Part shown: positions 23,728-32,395 of the stretch, one piece after another
Position numbering within the stretch: position 1 is the first letter of the stretch
Layout of the letters: the number at the start of each line of letters is the position of its first letter
NCBI RefSeq assembly: GCF_020447315.1
Contig: NZ_JAJADQ010000003.1
Span: 434,001 to 498,000 of the forward strand
Length of the DNA stretch: 64,000 nucleotides
Origin: Hymenobacter nitidus
GTDB lineage: Bacteria; Bacteroidota; Bacteroidia; Cytophagales; Hymenobacteraceae
Direction of reading: 5' to 3'
The notes under the pieces: model-generated
What the model was told of the DNA's origin: nothing
Seen by the model: the letters and a program-made list of their open reading frames with translations, nothing else
Databases searched by the model: none
Position numbers and translations under genes: made by a program

Positions 23728-24834
23728 TTACCGCTCCAGCTCCAGCACGGGCAGGGTCACAACGAACTCCGCGTCGGTGCGGGCTATGACGACTGGCTCG
23801 GCCGTCAGGTGGGCGTAACGGGCCGTCAGGTTGGGCAGGCCGATGCCCAGGGATTCATCGGGGCCCAGGCGGCGTGGGCGCAGCGTATTGCTCACCGTCA
23901 GGCACTTACCGGGGCTGTCGAGGCTGATGCGCAGGTGCATGGGCTGACTGACGCTGGCGGCGTTGTGCTTGAGGGCATTTTCCAGCAGCAGCTGCAGGCT
24001 TAGGGGCGGCACCACGAAGTTGGCGGCTACCTGCGCGGCCTCGGGCAGCTCTATTTGCAGGGCCTCGCCGTAGCGGATGTTCTGCAAAAACAGGTAGGAC
24101 TTGGCAAACTCCAGCTCATCGGCCAGGGGCACTACCTCGCGCTGCCGGGCATCGAGCACGTAGCGGTAGACCTGGGAAAGCTGCCGGATAAAGCGCACGG
24201 CCAGCTTGGGCTCTTCCTCCACCAGGGAGGTCAGCGCATTCAGGGCGTTGAACATAAAGTGCGGGTCGAGCTGCTGGCGCAACGATTCGGTTTCGGCCTG
24301 GGCCATTTCCTTCTGCAGCCGCTCGTTGCGCACCAGGGCCTCGCGCCAGCCCAGCAGAAACGAGCGGCTGTGCATAAACAGCGAGCAGATGACGGTGATG
24401 ACCAGCGGGAAGATGTAGCCGTTGAAATACTGCTCCGAAAACAGCAGTGCCGGGTTTTGGCCCCGGTACAGAATGTAGCCCAGCCGCACCACCATAATCA
24501 CCGCCAACGACCCCACCAGCGACACGAGCAGCGTGAGCACCAGGCGCTTGGCCGGGGCCTGCTTCCAGCCCACGTACTTATCGAGCCAGTCGACGGAGTA
24601 GCCATTGGCCAGCCACAGCCCCACAGTATACATGGTGGTCAGCAGGAAATTGACAGTCATTTCCCGGGGATTATCCAGGCAGGGCAGGCAGGTAAAGAGG
24701 CTGATGACGGCCGACACGCCGAGCAGCGTGAGCAGCAGCCGCAGCCAGGGGCGCGAACCCCGCAGATACGGCATGGAAGAAGCAGGTTCGGACATGGGAC
24801 GGGCAGCGCCGGACAGAAGCGTGGTAGAAGCCAT
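23728..24834 (-). CDS. LytS/YehU-type sensor histidine kinase
   Basis: From ATG 24834 this is a 368-residue membrane kinase with four hydrophobic segments, a coiled-coil linker (LQKEMAQAETESLRQQ) and a His_kinase domain with the acceptor histidine in LDPHFMFNALNAL. The ATP-binding part shows LSLQLLLENALKHNAA and SLGIGLPNLTARYAHL. The start is uncertain: TATCTTGC at 24836-24843 looks like a -7 box, which would favour ATG 24795, while the frame is open to 24894. It is a paralogue of the kinase at 20558. Confidence 0.92.
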   Translation of the reverse strand: MASTTLLSGAARPMSEPASSMPYLRGSRPWLRLLLTLLGVSAVISLFTCLPCLDNPREMTVNFLLTTMYTVGLWLANGYSVDWLDKYVGWKQAPAKRLVLTLLVSLVGSLAVIMVVRLGYILYRGQNPALLFSEQYFNGYIFPLVITVICSLFMHSRSFLLGWREALVRNERLQKEMAQAETESLRQQLDPHFMFNALNALTSLVEEEPKLAVRFIRQLSQVYRYVLDARQREVVPLADELEFAKSYLFLQNIRYGEALQIELPEAAQVAANFVVPPLSLQLLLENALKHNAASVSQPMHLRISLDSPGKCLTVSNTLRPRRLGPDESLGIGLPNLTARYAHLTAEPVVIARTDAEFVVTLPVLELER

Positions 24835-24895
24835 GGCAAGATACGGGCGGAAAGGCAAGAGTTCAGACCACGGAAGCCAGATACAAGTCAGCATT

Positions 24896-24928
24896 AAGCT
24901 CCTCTCCTTTTTTCAAGGAGAGGAGCTT
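24896..24928. terminator. Hairpin terminator after TPR-like gene
   Basis: A perfect 14-bp stem (24896-24909 with 24915-24928), 12 bp past the stop of the minus-strand gene at 24941. The T-run is in the loop rather than after the stem, so termination strength is uncertain. Confidence 0.6.
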
Positions 24929-24940
24929 CGTTCTGGCCCG

Positions 24941-25660
24941 CTACTTGGCGGCCTGGGTCGGAGTGGCCGAGGATGTTTCGTAGGCTTTCAGGCGGCCCAG
25001 CAGCTGCCGCTCGCCCCAGTTCGGCATCAGCGGCGTAGCGGGCTTGAAGGCGGCGTAGCGAGCTTTGCCTTCTTCGAACACGGGCTTGGCCACCTCCACG
25101 CCGCCCCCGAACATCTTGGGCGTGAAGTGCAGGTTGTTGCCCTGCACCAGGTAGATGCGGGGGTTGGCGGGGTTCAGCTTTTTGGCCTGCGCCAGGGCCT
25201 CGTTTACCAGCCCCGAGTATTTCATGGAGCGGGCCATGGGCGAAATGCCCAGCCGGGCCTGGTGAATGTAGGCCTGCACCACGAGCAGCTCCGACTCCTC
25301 CCCGCCCAGCTTGCGGGCCTGGGCCAGCGCGGCTTCGGCCTGGTCGAGGTACTTGTCCTTCACGTCGCCGTCTTCCTTGCTGGTGAAGCAGGTCAGCAGG
25401 CGGCCGTAGGCCTGGTAGTACTGGGGCAGCCAGTCGGTAGGTGCAGCGGCGGCGGCCCGCTCAAACTTGCTGACGATTTCCTTGAGCTGGGCCGGGTCGC
25501 CGGTGCCGTGCAGCTCCGTGATGGTGGCGGCCATCATATCGGTGTAGCCGGCCGGGGCGGCTGGGGCAGCCGGAGCGGCAGCCGTTTTGGCGGCGGGTTG
25601 CTGGGCAGCGGCCGAGAAGGAAGCGGCAACGAGGGCGAGAACAAGCAGCGAGTTTTTCAT
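24941..25660 (-). CDS. Secreted TPR-like protein
   Basis: The 239-residue protein has a signal peptide (1-20, SAAAQQ) and a helix-rich mature chain. The TPR-like patterns include DQAEAALAQARKLGGEESELLVVQAYIHQARLG, LVNEALAQAKKLNPANPRIYLVQGNNL, and a C-terminal GWGERQLLGRLKAYE-like helix. It is probably periplasmic. It shares an upstream 33-bp element and -7 motif with the TonB receptor at 25802, suggesting coregulation. Open frame continues to 25792, but that part overlaps the regulatory element. Confidence 0.75.
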   Translation of the reverse strand: MKNSLLVLALVAASFSAAAQQPAAKTAAAPAAPAAPAGYTDMMAATITELHGTGDPAQLKEIVSKFERAAAAAPTDWLPQYYQAYGRLLTCFTSKEDGDVKDKYLDQAEAALAQARKLGGEESELLVVQAYIHQARLGISPMARSMKYSGLVNEALAQAKKLNPANPRIYLVQGNNLHFTPKMFGGGVEVAKPVFEEGKARYAAFKPATPLMPNWGERQLLGRLKAYETSSATPTQAAK

Positions 25661-25713
25661 GGCAAAAGTCGGTAAGGATGAAAGGTTTGTGACAGCAGTG
25701 AAAGAGTATGCTC

Positions 25714-25721
25714 CAAAGGTG
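25714..25721 (-). promoter_or_regulatory. -7 box of the TPR-like gene
   Basis: CACCTTTG on the minus strand differs by one base from TAnnTTTG. No TTG is present at -33, which fits an activator-dependent promoter. The identical octamer precedes the TonB receptor gene. Confidence 0.5.
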
Positions 25722-25750
25722 GGTGGTAGCCGTGGCGGTTGAAAAGAAAG

Positions 25751-25783
25751 ATTGCCGAAACGTCGATTGGGGCGGATGAAGCG
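25751..25783 (-). promoter_or_regulatory. Candidate LytTR operator, copy 1
   Basis: This 33-bp sequence shares 25 bases with the element at 28115-28147 and lies the same 29 bp upstream of a CACCTTTG -7 box. Read on the minus strand it contains CGCTTCATC and CGTTTCGGC half-sites 21 bp apart, the spacing used by LytTR-family regulators. Confidence 0.5.
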
Positions 25784-25801
25784 TCGTCCCACCCGACTCA
25801 G

Positions 25802-28054
25802 CTAGTCGGGCGCTACGCTGGTATCGGCCGGGGTTTTCTTGTTAATAGAAATGAGCAGGGCCACGAATACCATGCGGGGCGCCGAGGGCAGCACGGGCGT
25901 AGCGGCGTACTGCCCGCTGGCATCCTTAGTGGCGCTGTAGCGGTAGCCAAACACGTTCTGGCGGCCCAGCACGTTGGTGCAGCTCACGTGCACGATGGTG
26001 AAGTTCTTCCACAGCGTAGTCACGTAGCTGGCGTTCAGGCTGAAGTCTTGGAAGCTGGGCAGGCGGCCCCGGTTGTAGCCTTCCTGGTCGTTGGGGTTGT
26101 AGTAGGCCCGGGGGCTGCTGTAGGTGTAGGTGGCCCCAAACTGCGTGTGAATTTTGCCCACCCAGTACTTGCCCACCAGGTTCAGGTTGTGCCGGGCGGC
26201 GAAGGTGGGCACGGCCAGCACGGGGTCGAAGCGCTGCTGCCGCTTGGTATCAATAAAGCCGTAGCTGATCCAGTAGTCGGCGTTTTTCACGGTTTTCTTG
26301 TCGCGCCACAGCATGTCCACGCCGCGGGCGTAGCCCGTGCCGGTGCTACGGTAGCTGGCCGGGTCGGCGGGCAAAAACTGCTGGGGGTTGTACACGCCGC
26401 CGCGCAGGTCGTAGCGCACCAGCTGGGCGTAGGTTTTAGAATAGGCTTCCAGGCGCAGAGTGCGGTTCTGGTAGCTGCGCAAATACGTGAGCTGCAGGTG
26501 CTGGGCCCGCTCGAAGCGCAGCCGCTCGGGGTTGGCCACGCGTAGCAGCAGGTCGTTGCCGGGGTTTTGGAAAAAGTAGCCCCAAGCGCCCGACAGCTGC
26601 GTTTTCTCGTCGAGTTGATAGGCCAGGGCTAGGCGCGGGGCGGCGTTCCAGCGGCCCAGCACGGCCGAGTATTCGCCCCGCCCGCCCACGCGGCCCACCA
26701 GCTTGTTGCTGAAGGCAATGTCGGACTCGGCAAAGCCGGCCACGCGCTGCTCGCTCAAGTTAAAGGTACTGCTGTAGGGCGCGGCCGTGAAGCGCAGCTC
26801 GTTGCGCTGCACCAGCCCTTCCACGCCCAGCTTCAGGTTCCAGTAGGCGCTGGCCGAGTCGTTGGTCAGCACCAGGCGGCCCACCAGGCTCTGCTCCAGC
26901 TCCTGCATGGCCTGCTCCTGGGTGTTGCCTGAGCTGGCCTGCCGGGCCGTGATGCTGGACGTCTGGAAGTCGCGGGTGGCGGCCACGCCCGTCTGCACCG
27001 ACCAGCCCCGGCTGAGCGGACTGCGGAAGGTGGTGTTCACGTACGTGTTGTTTGAGCGCAGACTGACCGGCTGGCCGCCCGCCCACTCGGCGCTGGGCTG
27101 CTTGGCCCCGATGCGCTGCTGGGTGAAGGCACCGTATACTTTGAGCATGCTCATCTCGCCGGTTTTGTGCCGCAAAGCCACTGAGCCACCCGCCGACTCA
27201 TAGGCCGTGAGCATGCGCTGGGGCACCATGCCGAAGTAGGGCCGCATGTTCATGTAGTCGCCGGTCACGGCCACCGAGCTGCGCGCAAAGCGCTGCTGGT
27301 GCGAGAGGCCGAGCATGCCCATGGAAAAGAGCGAAATGCCGGTCTGGGTTTCCGGGGCCAGGTCTTCCGAGGTCAGGGCCACCACCGCCGACAGCGCCTG
27401 CCCGTATTCGGCCGAGTAGCCGCCGGTGCTGAAAGCCATGCCTTTAAAGAGCATGGGCGAAAACCGCCCCCGGGCCGGCATGCCCGATACGGCCGCGTTG
27501 TAGGGGCTTTGCAGGGGCACGCCATCCAGGTACTGGCGGGTTTCGCCGGCCCCGCCGCCGCGCACAAACAGCTTGCCTTCTTCCCCGTTGCGGGTGGTGC
27601 CGGGCATGGTGTTCAGGGCCCCGGCCACGTCGGCCGAAGCCCCGGCCGTCGTCACCACGTCGCGGGCCGAGAAGGTGGTGTTGCGCTTGGTGTCGCTGGC
27701 CTCGAAGGTGCCCGAGGTGATAACCACGTCGCCGAGTTGGTTGCGCACGGCCTTTAGCGTGAAGATAAAGCGCTGGGGCCCGCCGCTCAGCGCCACGGCC
27801 TGCTCCTGGGGCTGGTAGCCCAGCAGGGTAATTACCAGCGGCAGGGTGCCGGTCTGGCGCGTGCTGAACCGGAAGCGGCCCAGCGAGTCGGTACTGGCCC
27901 CGTCGAAGGTGGTTTTCAGGAACACGTTGGCGCCCGGCAGGGGCTGGCCGCCGGCGTCGCGCACGGTACCGCTGAGGGTGGTGGGCGTTTGGGCCAGAGC
28001 GGCAACAGCCGTGGTGAACAGGAGGAGCAGCAACGAGAGGAGCAGTCGTTTCAT
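25802..28054 (-). CDS. TonB-dependent receptor with CarboxypepD_reg-like domain
   Basis: This 750-residue outer-membrane receptor has a signal peptide (1-21, ALAQ), then a CarboxypepD_reg-like domain (about 24-105, LSGTVRDAGGQPLPGANVFLK). The plug (about 115-215) contains NTMPGTTRNGEEGKLFVRGGG and AYGQALSAVVALTSED-like endings. The barrel is relatively short and has no SusC signature. No SusD is adjacent. The gene lies beside a LytTR two-component system and a TPR-like secreted protein, with a matching upstream element, suggesting a co-regulated uptake or sensing unit. The ligand is unknown. Confidence 0.9.
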   Translation of the reverse strand: MKRLLLSLLLLLFTTAVAALAQTPTTLSGTVRDAGGQPLPGANVFLKTTFDGASTDSLGRFRFSTRQTGTLPLVITLLGYQPQEQAVALSGGPQRFIFTLKAVRNQLGDVVITSGTFEASDTKRNTTFSARDVVTTAGASADVAGALNTMPGTTRNGEEGKLFVRGGGAGETRQYLDGVPLQSPYNAAVSGMPARGRFSPMLFKGMAFSTGGYSAEYGQALSAVVALTSEDLAPETQTGISLFSMGMLGLSHQQRFARSSVAVTGDYMNMRPYFGMVPQRMLTAYESAGGSVALRHKTGEMSMLKVYGAFTQQRIGAKQPSAEWAGGQPVSLRSNNTYVNTTFRSPLSRGWSVQTGVAATRDFQTSSITARQASSGNTQEQAMQELEQSLVGRLVLTNDSASAYWNLKLGVEGLVQRNELRFTAAPYSSTFNLSEQRVAGFAESDIAFSNKLVGRVGGRGEYSAVLGRWNAAPRLALAYQLDEKTQLSGAWGYFFQNPGNDLLLRVANPERLRFERAQHLQLTYLRSYQNRTLRLEAYSKTYAQLVRYDLRGGVYNPQQFLPADPASYRSTGTGYARGVDMLWRDKKTVKNADYWISYGFIDTKRQQRFDPVLAVPTFAARHNLNLVGKYWVGKIHTQFGATYTYSSPRAYYNPNDQEGYNRGRLPSFQDFSLNASYVTTLWKNFTIVHVSCTNVLGRQNVFGYRYSATKDASGQYAATPVLPSAPRMVFVALLISINKKTPADTSVAPD

Positions 28055-28077
28055 CGGGGTAGCGGCGAAGTGATGCT

Positions 28078-28085
28078 CAAAGGTG
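28078..28085 (-). promoter_or_regulatory. -7 box of the TonB receptor gene
   Basis: CACCTTTG on the minus strand, 24 bp before the ATG. The same octamer lies before the TPR-like gene. The -33 position reads TTT rather than TTG. Confidence 0.5.
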
Positions 28086-28114
28086 CCCGCCGGCCCGGCC
28101 GGATGAAACTAAAG

Positions 28115-28147
28115 GTTACCGAAGCGTCGGATCAGGAGGATGAAGCG
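28115..28147 (-). promoter_or_regulatory. Candidate LytTR operator, copy 2
   Basis: This is the second copy of the 33-bp element (25 of 33 bases shared with 25751-25783), exactly 29 bp upstream of its -7 box. Half-sites CGCTTCATC and CGCTTCGGT are 21 bp apart on the minus strand. The rest of the 305-bp gap 28055-28359 holds the divergent glycosyltransferase promoter. Confidence 0.5.
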
Positions 28148-28307
28148 TAGCAAACTGCTCTGAACAGCGCGGGCCGGGCAGTGCAACGCGGTGAAAACAG
28201 GCGCCCGGCTTCTAATCCGGCTAAGAACTGTGGTCTTGGGCCGGACTGGCTGCCAGCGCCTGCTCGTTGGCAAACTCTGGTTCCGTGCTATGGCGCGGGG
28301 AAGGGAA

Positions 28308-28338
28308 TTGTCTTTCTGCTGCGGAGTTGGGACCTTTG
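28308..28338 (+). promoter_or_regulatory. Promoter of the glycosyltransferase gene
   Basis: TTG at 28308-28310, 20 bp, then GACCTTTG at 28331-28338 (one mismatch to TAnnTTTG), 21 bp before ATG 28360. Confidence 0.55.
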
Positions 28339-28359
28339 CCTTCGCTCCATTCCCCAGCA

Positions 28360-29559
28360 ATGCCCGAACCCGCTCCTTCCAGTTTGCCCCCCGCTCCCTC
28401 GACCACTGCCTCAGCAGATAACCCCGGACTGGCCGTGCTGTGCCTGTCTGGCAGCCTGGGCGGCCTGGAGCTGAACAGCCTGAAGTTTACCGCCTGGATG
28501 CAGGCCCGGGGCTGGAACGCCACTTTTTTCGCCCCTCCGGCTACTCCGCTGGCCGAGCTGACCGGGCAATGGGCCGTGCCCTTCGTGCCCACCCGCCCGG
28601 CGCGGGGCCTGGGCCTGCTGGCCGCCGCCCAGGCTCTGCAGCAGCACCTGCACGAGCGGCAGGTTGCGGTTCTGGTCGTCACCCAGAACAAAGACCTGAA
28701 CCTGGCCAGCCTGGTGAAACTGCTCATGCGCGGGCAGCTGCGCCTGGTCTACCAGCAGCACATGCAGCTGGGCCAGGCCAAGCGCGACTGGTTTCACACC
28801 TGGCGCTTTGGGCTGCTCGATGCCTGGCTGAGCCCGTTGCCGGGGCTGGCCCGGCAGGTGGCCGAGAAAACCCGCTACGCCCCCGAGCGGGTACACGTGG
28901 TGCCGCTGGGTTTGCCGGTCGAGCAGTTTGCCGGGGCTGCCCTCACCCCGGCCGAAGCACGCCGCGCCCTGAGCCTGCCCCCTACGGGCCCGCTGCTCGG
29001 CATCCTGGGCCGCCTCGACCCGGGCAAGGGGCAGGACTTCGTGGTGCGGGTGCTGCACGAGCTGCGCACGGCCGCGGCCCTGCCGGTGCAGCTGGTGATT
29101 ATGGGCGAGCTGACCCGCAACGAGGGCGACGCGTATCTGCGCCATCTGCGCGAGCTTATTGGGCAGCTGGGCCTGGAAAGCCACGTGTTCTTCCGCGAAT
29201 TTCAGCCCGACCCGGTCGTGTTCTACCGCGCCATTGATGTATTTGTGCTGGCCTCTCCCAACGAAACCTACGGCATGGTAACCCTGGAAGCCATGGCCGC
29301 GGGCGTGCCGGTAGTAGCCCTGGCGGCGGGCGGCACCCTGGAGCTGGTGCAGGAAGGCGAAACGGGCCTGCTCTACCCCGCCGGCGACGTGCCAGCCTGC
29401 GCCCGCCAGATCGGCCACTGCCTGGCGCAGCCCGCGCTGACCCGGCAGCGCGTGGCCCGGGCCCGGGCCTACGTGCAGGGTTTCTCCCAGCAGCAGCAGT
29501 GCCTGCTTACCGAAGAAGTATTTAGGAGCATAGGCGTGCGCGGCCCGGCGCCGGAATAA
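28360..29559 (+). CDS. GT4-type glycosyltransferase
   Basis: This 399-residue GT-B-fold glycosyltransferase should transfer a sugar from a nucleotide donor at the cytoplasmic face of the membrane. The N-terminal domain has the acceptor-side start LAVLCLSGSLGGLELNSLKFTAW. The C-terminal donor domain has LGILGRLDPGKGQDFVVRVLHEL, the EX7E-like segment NETYGMVTLEAMAAGVPVVAL and GLLYPAGD. ATG 28360 fits the promoter and the beta-strand start. It stands alone, with no capsule or LPS cluster, so the acceptor is unknown. Confidence 0.9.
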   Translation: MPEPAPSSLPPAPSTTASADNPGLAVLCLSGSLGGLELNSLKFTAWMQARGWNATFFAPPATPLAELTGQWAVPFVPTRPARGLGLLAAAQALQQHLHERQVAVLVVTQNKDLNLASLVKLLMRGQLRLVYQQHMQLGQAKRDWFHTWRFGLLDAWLSPLPGLARQVAEKTRYAPERVHVVPLGLPVEQFAGAALTPAEARRALSLPPTGPLLGILGRLDPGKGQDFVVRVLHELRTAAALPVQLVIMGELTRNEGDAYLRHLRELIGQLGLESHVFFREFQPDPVVFYRAIDVFVLASPNETYGMVTLEAMAAGVPVVALAAGGTLELVQEGETGLLYPAGDVPACARQIGHCLAQPALTRQRVARARAYVQGFSQQQQCLLTEEVFRSIGVRGPAPE

Positions 29560-29671
29560 GGGAAAGAAACCCTTAAAAAAGCAGAGCGCCAAGAGGTTCA
29601 GCAGAAGCCTGAAGAGAAGCAGAAACCCGCCCAGTGGCCCCGGTGCGCCTAAGAATACCCAGAAGTAGGTA

Positions 29672-29702
29672 TTGCGCACGGTGATTTCCCGTCGGAAATT
29701 TG
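29672..29702 (+). promoter_or_regulatory. Promoter of the type IX-secreted protein gene
   Basis: TTG at 29672-29674, 20 bp, then GAAATTTG at 29695-29702 (one mismatch to TAnnTTTG), 32 bp before ATG 29735. Confidence 0.55.
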
Positions 29703-29734
29703 TTCGTCTGTTTCTACTGCATCAAACCTCATCT

Positions 29735-31474
29735 ATGCGCAACTTTTTACTCTCTTTAGGCCTGACCTGCACCCTGGGCATGACGGCCGCCTACGCCCAA
29801 ACGCCGGCCTGGCAGTGGGGCGCCCAAAGCGTAAACCCAACGCCCACAAACCAAACCGAAGCGCGGGCCTACGCTATTGCCACCGACGCGGCCGGCAACA
29901 GCTACGTGGGCGTCGGCATGCAGGCGCGCAATAGTGTAACGTCGGTTCGCAACTTTGGCAGCACCACGCTCAGCACCACCGATATCGGCGGAGTGGTAGC
30001 CAAGCTGAACGCGGCCGGCCAGTGGCAGTGGGCCACGCCCATCGAATCCCAGGATGCTAGCGGCACTACATATGTATTTATATCAAATGTGGTGACGACG
30101 GCCGCGGGCGAGGTGTTTGTGGCGGGCACAGTGGATGAAAGTGCTACTTCCATGCGCGTGGGCACCGTTACGCTGAACCTGGCCAGCACCAGCCTGGAGG
30201 AACGCATGTTCGTGGCCCGGCTCAACAGCAGCGGCCAGTGCACCTGGCTGATTGCCGTGAATGGCGCCAGTGCGCACGACATGGCGCTGAACCCCGTGAA
30301 TGGCGAACTGCTACTAACCGGTGGCTACTACGGCGGGGCCTCTTTCGGCAGCACCGCGCTGCCAGCCCCTCTGGGCACCGGTGACACGGGTATGTACGTG
30401 GCCCGGCTCAGCCAGGCCGGCCAGTGGACCAGCGCCCTCGGTGTACGGGCAAGCGCTGCGGGCGCTGAGGTGAGCGGAGACGATGTATCCGTGGGCGCCC
30501 AGGGGCAGGTCGCCGTTGCCGTTTACGTCGAGGACGGCTCGGTAACCCTGGGTGGTGCTACGATAAACGCCAGCAGCGTCGATAAAATGGCTGTTGCCCA
30601 GCTTACCCCGGCCGGCCAGTGGCAGTGGGTAGTACAGGCGCCGGGCGCCTCTACTCTGGACGTAAATGCGCTGCAGTACGACGCCAGCGGCAACCTCTGG
30701 GTGCTCAACGACGGCAATGCCGGCGGGCAGCTGGGGACTGTTACCCTGCCCGCTAACACGGTTGGCTTCGTCGGCCGCCTTTCCTCGGCCGGCGCCTGGA
30801 ACCTGGCCGGCTCTATCGCCAGCCAGACCGGCCGCTTTTACAGCGGCAACAAGCTGGCCGTAGATGCCCAGGGCAACGCCGTAGTAGCGGGGGAATTGGA
30901 TGGTGCTACAACGAGCCCGGCCTCGACCTACTCCTTTGGCGCCCAAACGCTCAGCTTTACTACCCCGGGCCTATACGTGGCCCGCTTCAACGCGGCCGGC
31001 CAGTGGCAGTACGCCATCAAGTCCCCGACCGGTACTGCCAACGGCGCTACTCCCAGCCGCTATAGCTTCAACGCCATTGCCCTCGACGCGGCCGGCAGCC
31101 TGCTCACGCTGGGCAACCTCTTCTCCACCAACGTCACCTTCGGCCCCAACACGCTGGTGGGCTCCACCCGCGACATCTTCGTGGCCAAGCTGACCAATGC
31201 CGGTACTACGCTGGGCGTACGCCAGGCCGCTGGCGCTCAGCCTCTGGCCCTGTATCCTAACCCCGTGGCGGGCGGTGCCACGGCCACGCTGCGCCTGGCC
31301 GCTCCGGCAGCTTCTACCCAGGCCGTAACCCTGCGCAACACCCTGGGCCAGCTCGTGCGCCAGACCAGCCTCGCGGCGGGTCGGCAGGAAGTGAGCCTGC
31401 CCACGGCTGGCCTCACGCCCGGTGTGTATCTGCTCGAAGCCGGCCTGAGCCGCGCCCAGATAGTAGTCCAGTAA
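29735..31474 (+). CDS. Type IX-secreted beta-propeller-like protein
   Basis: This 579-residue exported protein has a signal peptide (1-21, AAYAQ). The body has seven repeats of 59-72 residues, each ending in a motif like 'ARLNAAGQWQW' (near residues 89, 161, 223, 288, 347, 415 and 484), as in SBBP/NHL-type propellers. A C-terminal type A sorting domain (about 505-579) contains LALYPNPVAGG, LRNTLGQLVRQ and TPGVYLLEAG, marking it for the type IX secretion system and cell-surface attachment. Its ligand or substrate is unknown. A terminator follows. Confidence 0.88.
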   Translation: MRNFLLSLGLTCTLGMTAAYAQTPAWQWGAQSVNPTPTNQTEARAYAIATDAAGNSYVGVGMQARNSVTSVRNFGSTTLSTTDIGGVVAKLNAAGQWQWATPIESQDASGTTYVFISNVVTTAAGEVFVAGTVDESATSMRVGTVTLNLASTSLEERMFVARLNSSGQCTWLIAVNGASAHDMALNPVNGELLLTGGYYGGASFGSTALPAPLGTGDTGMYVARLSQAGQWTSALGVRASAAGAEVSGDDVSVGAQGQVAVAVYVEDGSVTLGGATINASSVDKMAVAQLTPAGQWQWVVQAPGASTLDVNALQYDASGNLWVLNDGNAGGQLGTVTLPANTVGFVGRLSSAGAWNLAGSIASQTGRFYSGNKLAVDAQGNAVVAGELDGATTSPASTYSFGAQTLSFTTPGLYVARFNAAGQWQYAIKSPTGTANGATPSRYSFNAIALDAAGSLLTLGNLFSTNVTFGPNTLVGSTRDIFVAKLTNAGTTLGVRQAAGAQPLALYPNPVAGGATATLRLAAPAASTQAVTLRNTLGQLVRQTSLAAGRQEVSLPTAGLTPGVYLLEAGLSRAQIVVQ

Positions 31475-31510
31475 TATCGGTTTCGGGCTATTTGCCCTCG
31501 ACTACCGGTC

Positions 31511-31549
31511 AAAGCCGGGGCTTGCCATTGCGGCGGGTCCCGGCTTTTT
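31511..31549. terminator. Terminator between convergent genes
   Basis: AAAGCCGGG (31511-31519) pairs with CCCGGCTTT (31539-31547), followed by a T-run on the plus strand. Confidence 0.75.
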
Positions 31550-31619
31550 GCTGCCCGGCCGGGGTGCTTCACTCCCGGCCCGCTGGACTGGCCGTTGCCT
31601 GCCCGGCGCTTAGCCGGTT

Positions 31620-32189
31620 CTATTTGTTGAAATCCGTAAATATCAGCTCGTTGCTGGTTTTGCTGACGGCTATTACCCGATACGTGGGCGCAAAGGGCAC
31701 ACCGTGGGGTTGGAACAGCTCCCGGTTGAGATACGCGGCGGTAGCGTAGCTGCGCACCAGCGGCGGGCCGTCATATCGGCCGGGGCCATATTTGTAGGAG
31801 TCTGGCAGGGGCTCACCGTCCCTTTCGAAGCCGGGGGCTTGGCGAATCGATGCGGCTACTCTCTTGCTGTCAGCGGCGGAAATATGTAGGGTGAAGGAGT
31901 GATAATAGTCGCCGCCGGGGGCCGACGAGGAGTGGTTTGCCTGGATGGTGAAATCGTCCTGCAACAGCACTCCCTGCTCCCTGAGCAGCTTGCGGGCGTC
32001 ACTTTTGGAGAACAGCTCGTCTTCGAAAACCAAACCAGCCGCCGCCACCACAAAAAACCCGGCTACCAGCGCGGCCAGGCCCCTGCCCACCTTCGGGTGG
32101 CCCGCTTTGGCCGGCAGCCAGTAAAAGAAATACACCGTGGCCGCGCAGCCCAGCACCGCAATCAGTACGATTCCAATCAGGTATTCCAT
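31620..32189 (-). CDS. Membrane-anchored protein of unknown function
   Basis: The 189-residue protein has two membrane segments (about 2-24 and 37-56) and a C-terminal soluble domain of about 130 residues. That domain begins FSKSDARKLLREQGVLLQDDF, then has a strand-rich core (YYHSFTLHISAADSKRVAASIRQA) and ends YRVIAVSKTSNELIFTDFNK. No named family is recognised. Confidence 0.65.
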   Translation of the reverse strand: MEYLIGIVLIAVLGCAATVYFFYWLPAKAGHPKVGRGLAALVAGFFVVAAAGLVFEDELFSKSDARKLLREQGVLLQDDFTIQANHSSSAPGGDYYHSFTLHISAADSKRVAASIRQAPGFERDGEPLPDSYKYGPGRYDGPPLVRSYATAAYLNRELFQPHGVPFAPTYRVIAVSKTSNELIFTDFNK

Positions 32190-32395
32190 ACGTCGGCAGC
32201 GGTAGCTGGAAGGCGGTAAAGAAAGGGGAAAGAAGCCACCGAAAACAGGTGATGCACCGCAACTTCACCAATCAGATCCGGATGTCCAAACCAGCGGCGG
32301 CTACCGGGCAAGCGGCCATTCCGAAAACATTTTCCCCCGGGCTTTTCTTCGTAGTGCTGGTATTCGACCCGCTCAGCCTCGCTTTAGTACGCTCT

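Noticed and set aside
28411..29679. 422-codon minus-strand open frame over the glycosyltransferase
   Set aside because: It is antisense to a complete GT4 enzyme and lacks any recognisable domain.
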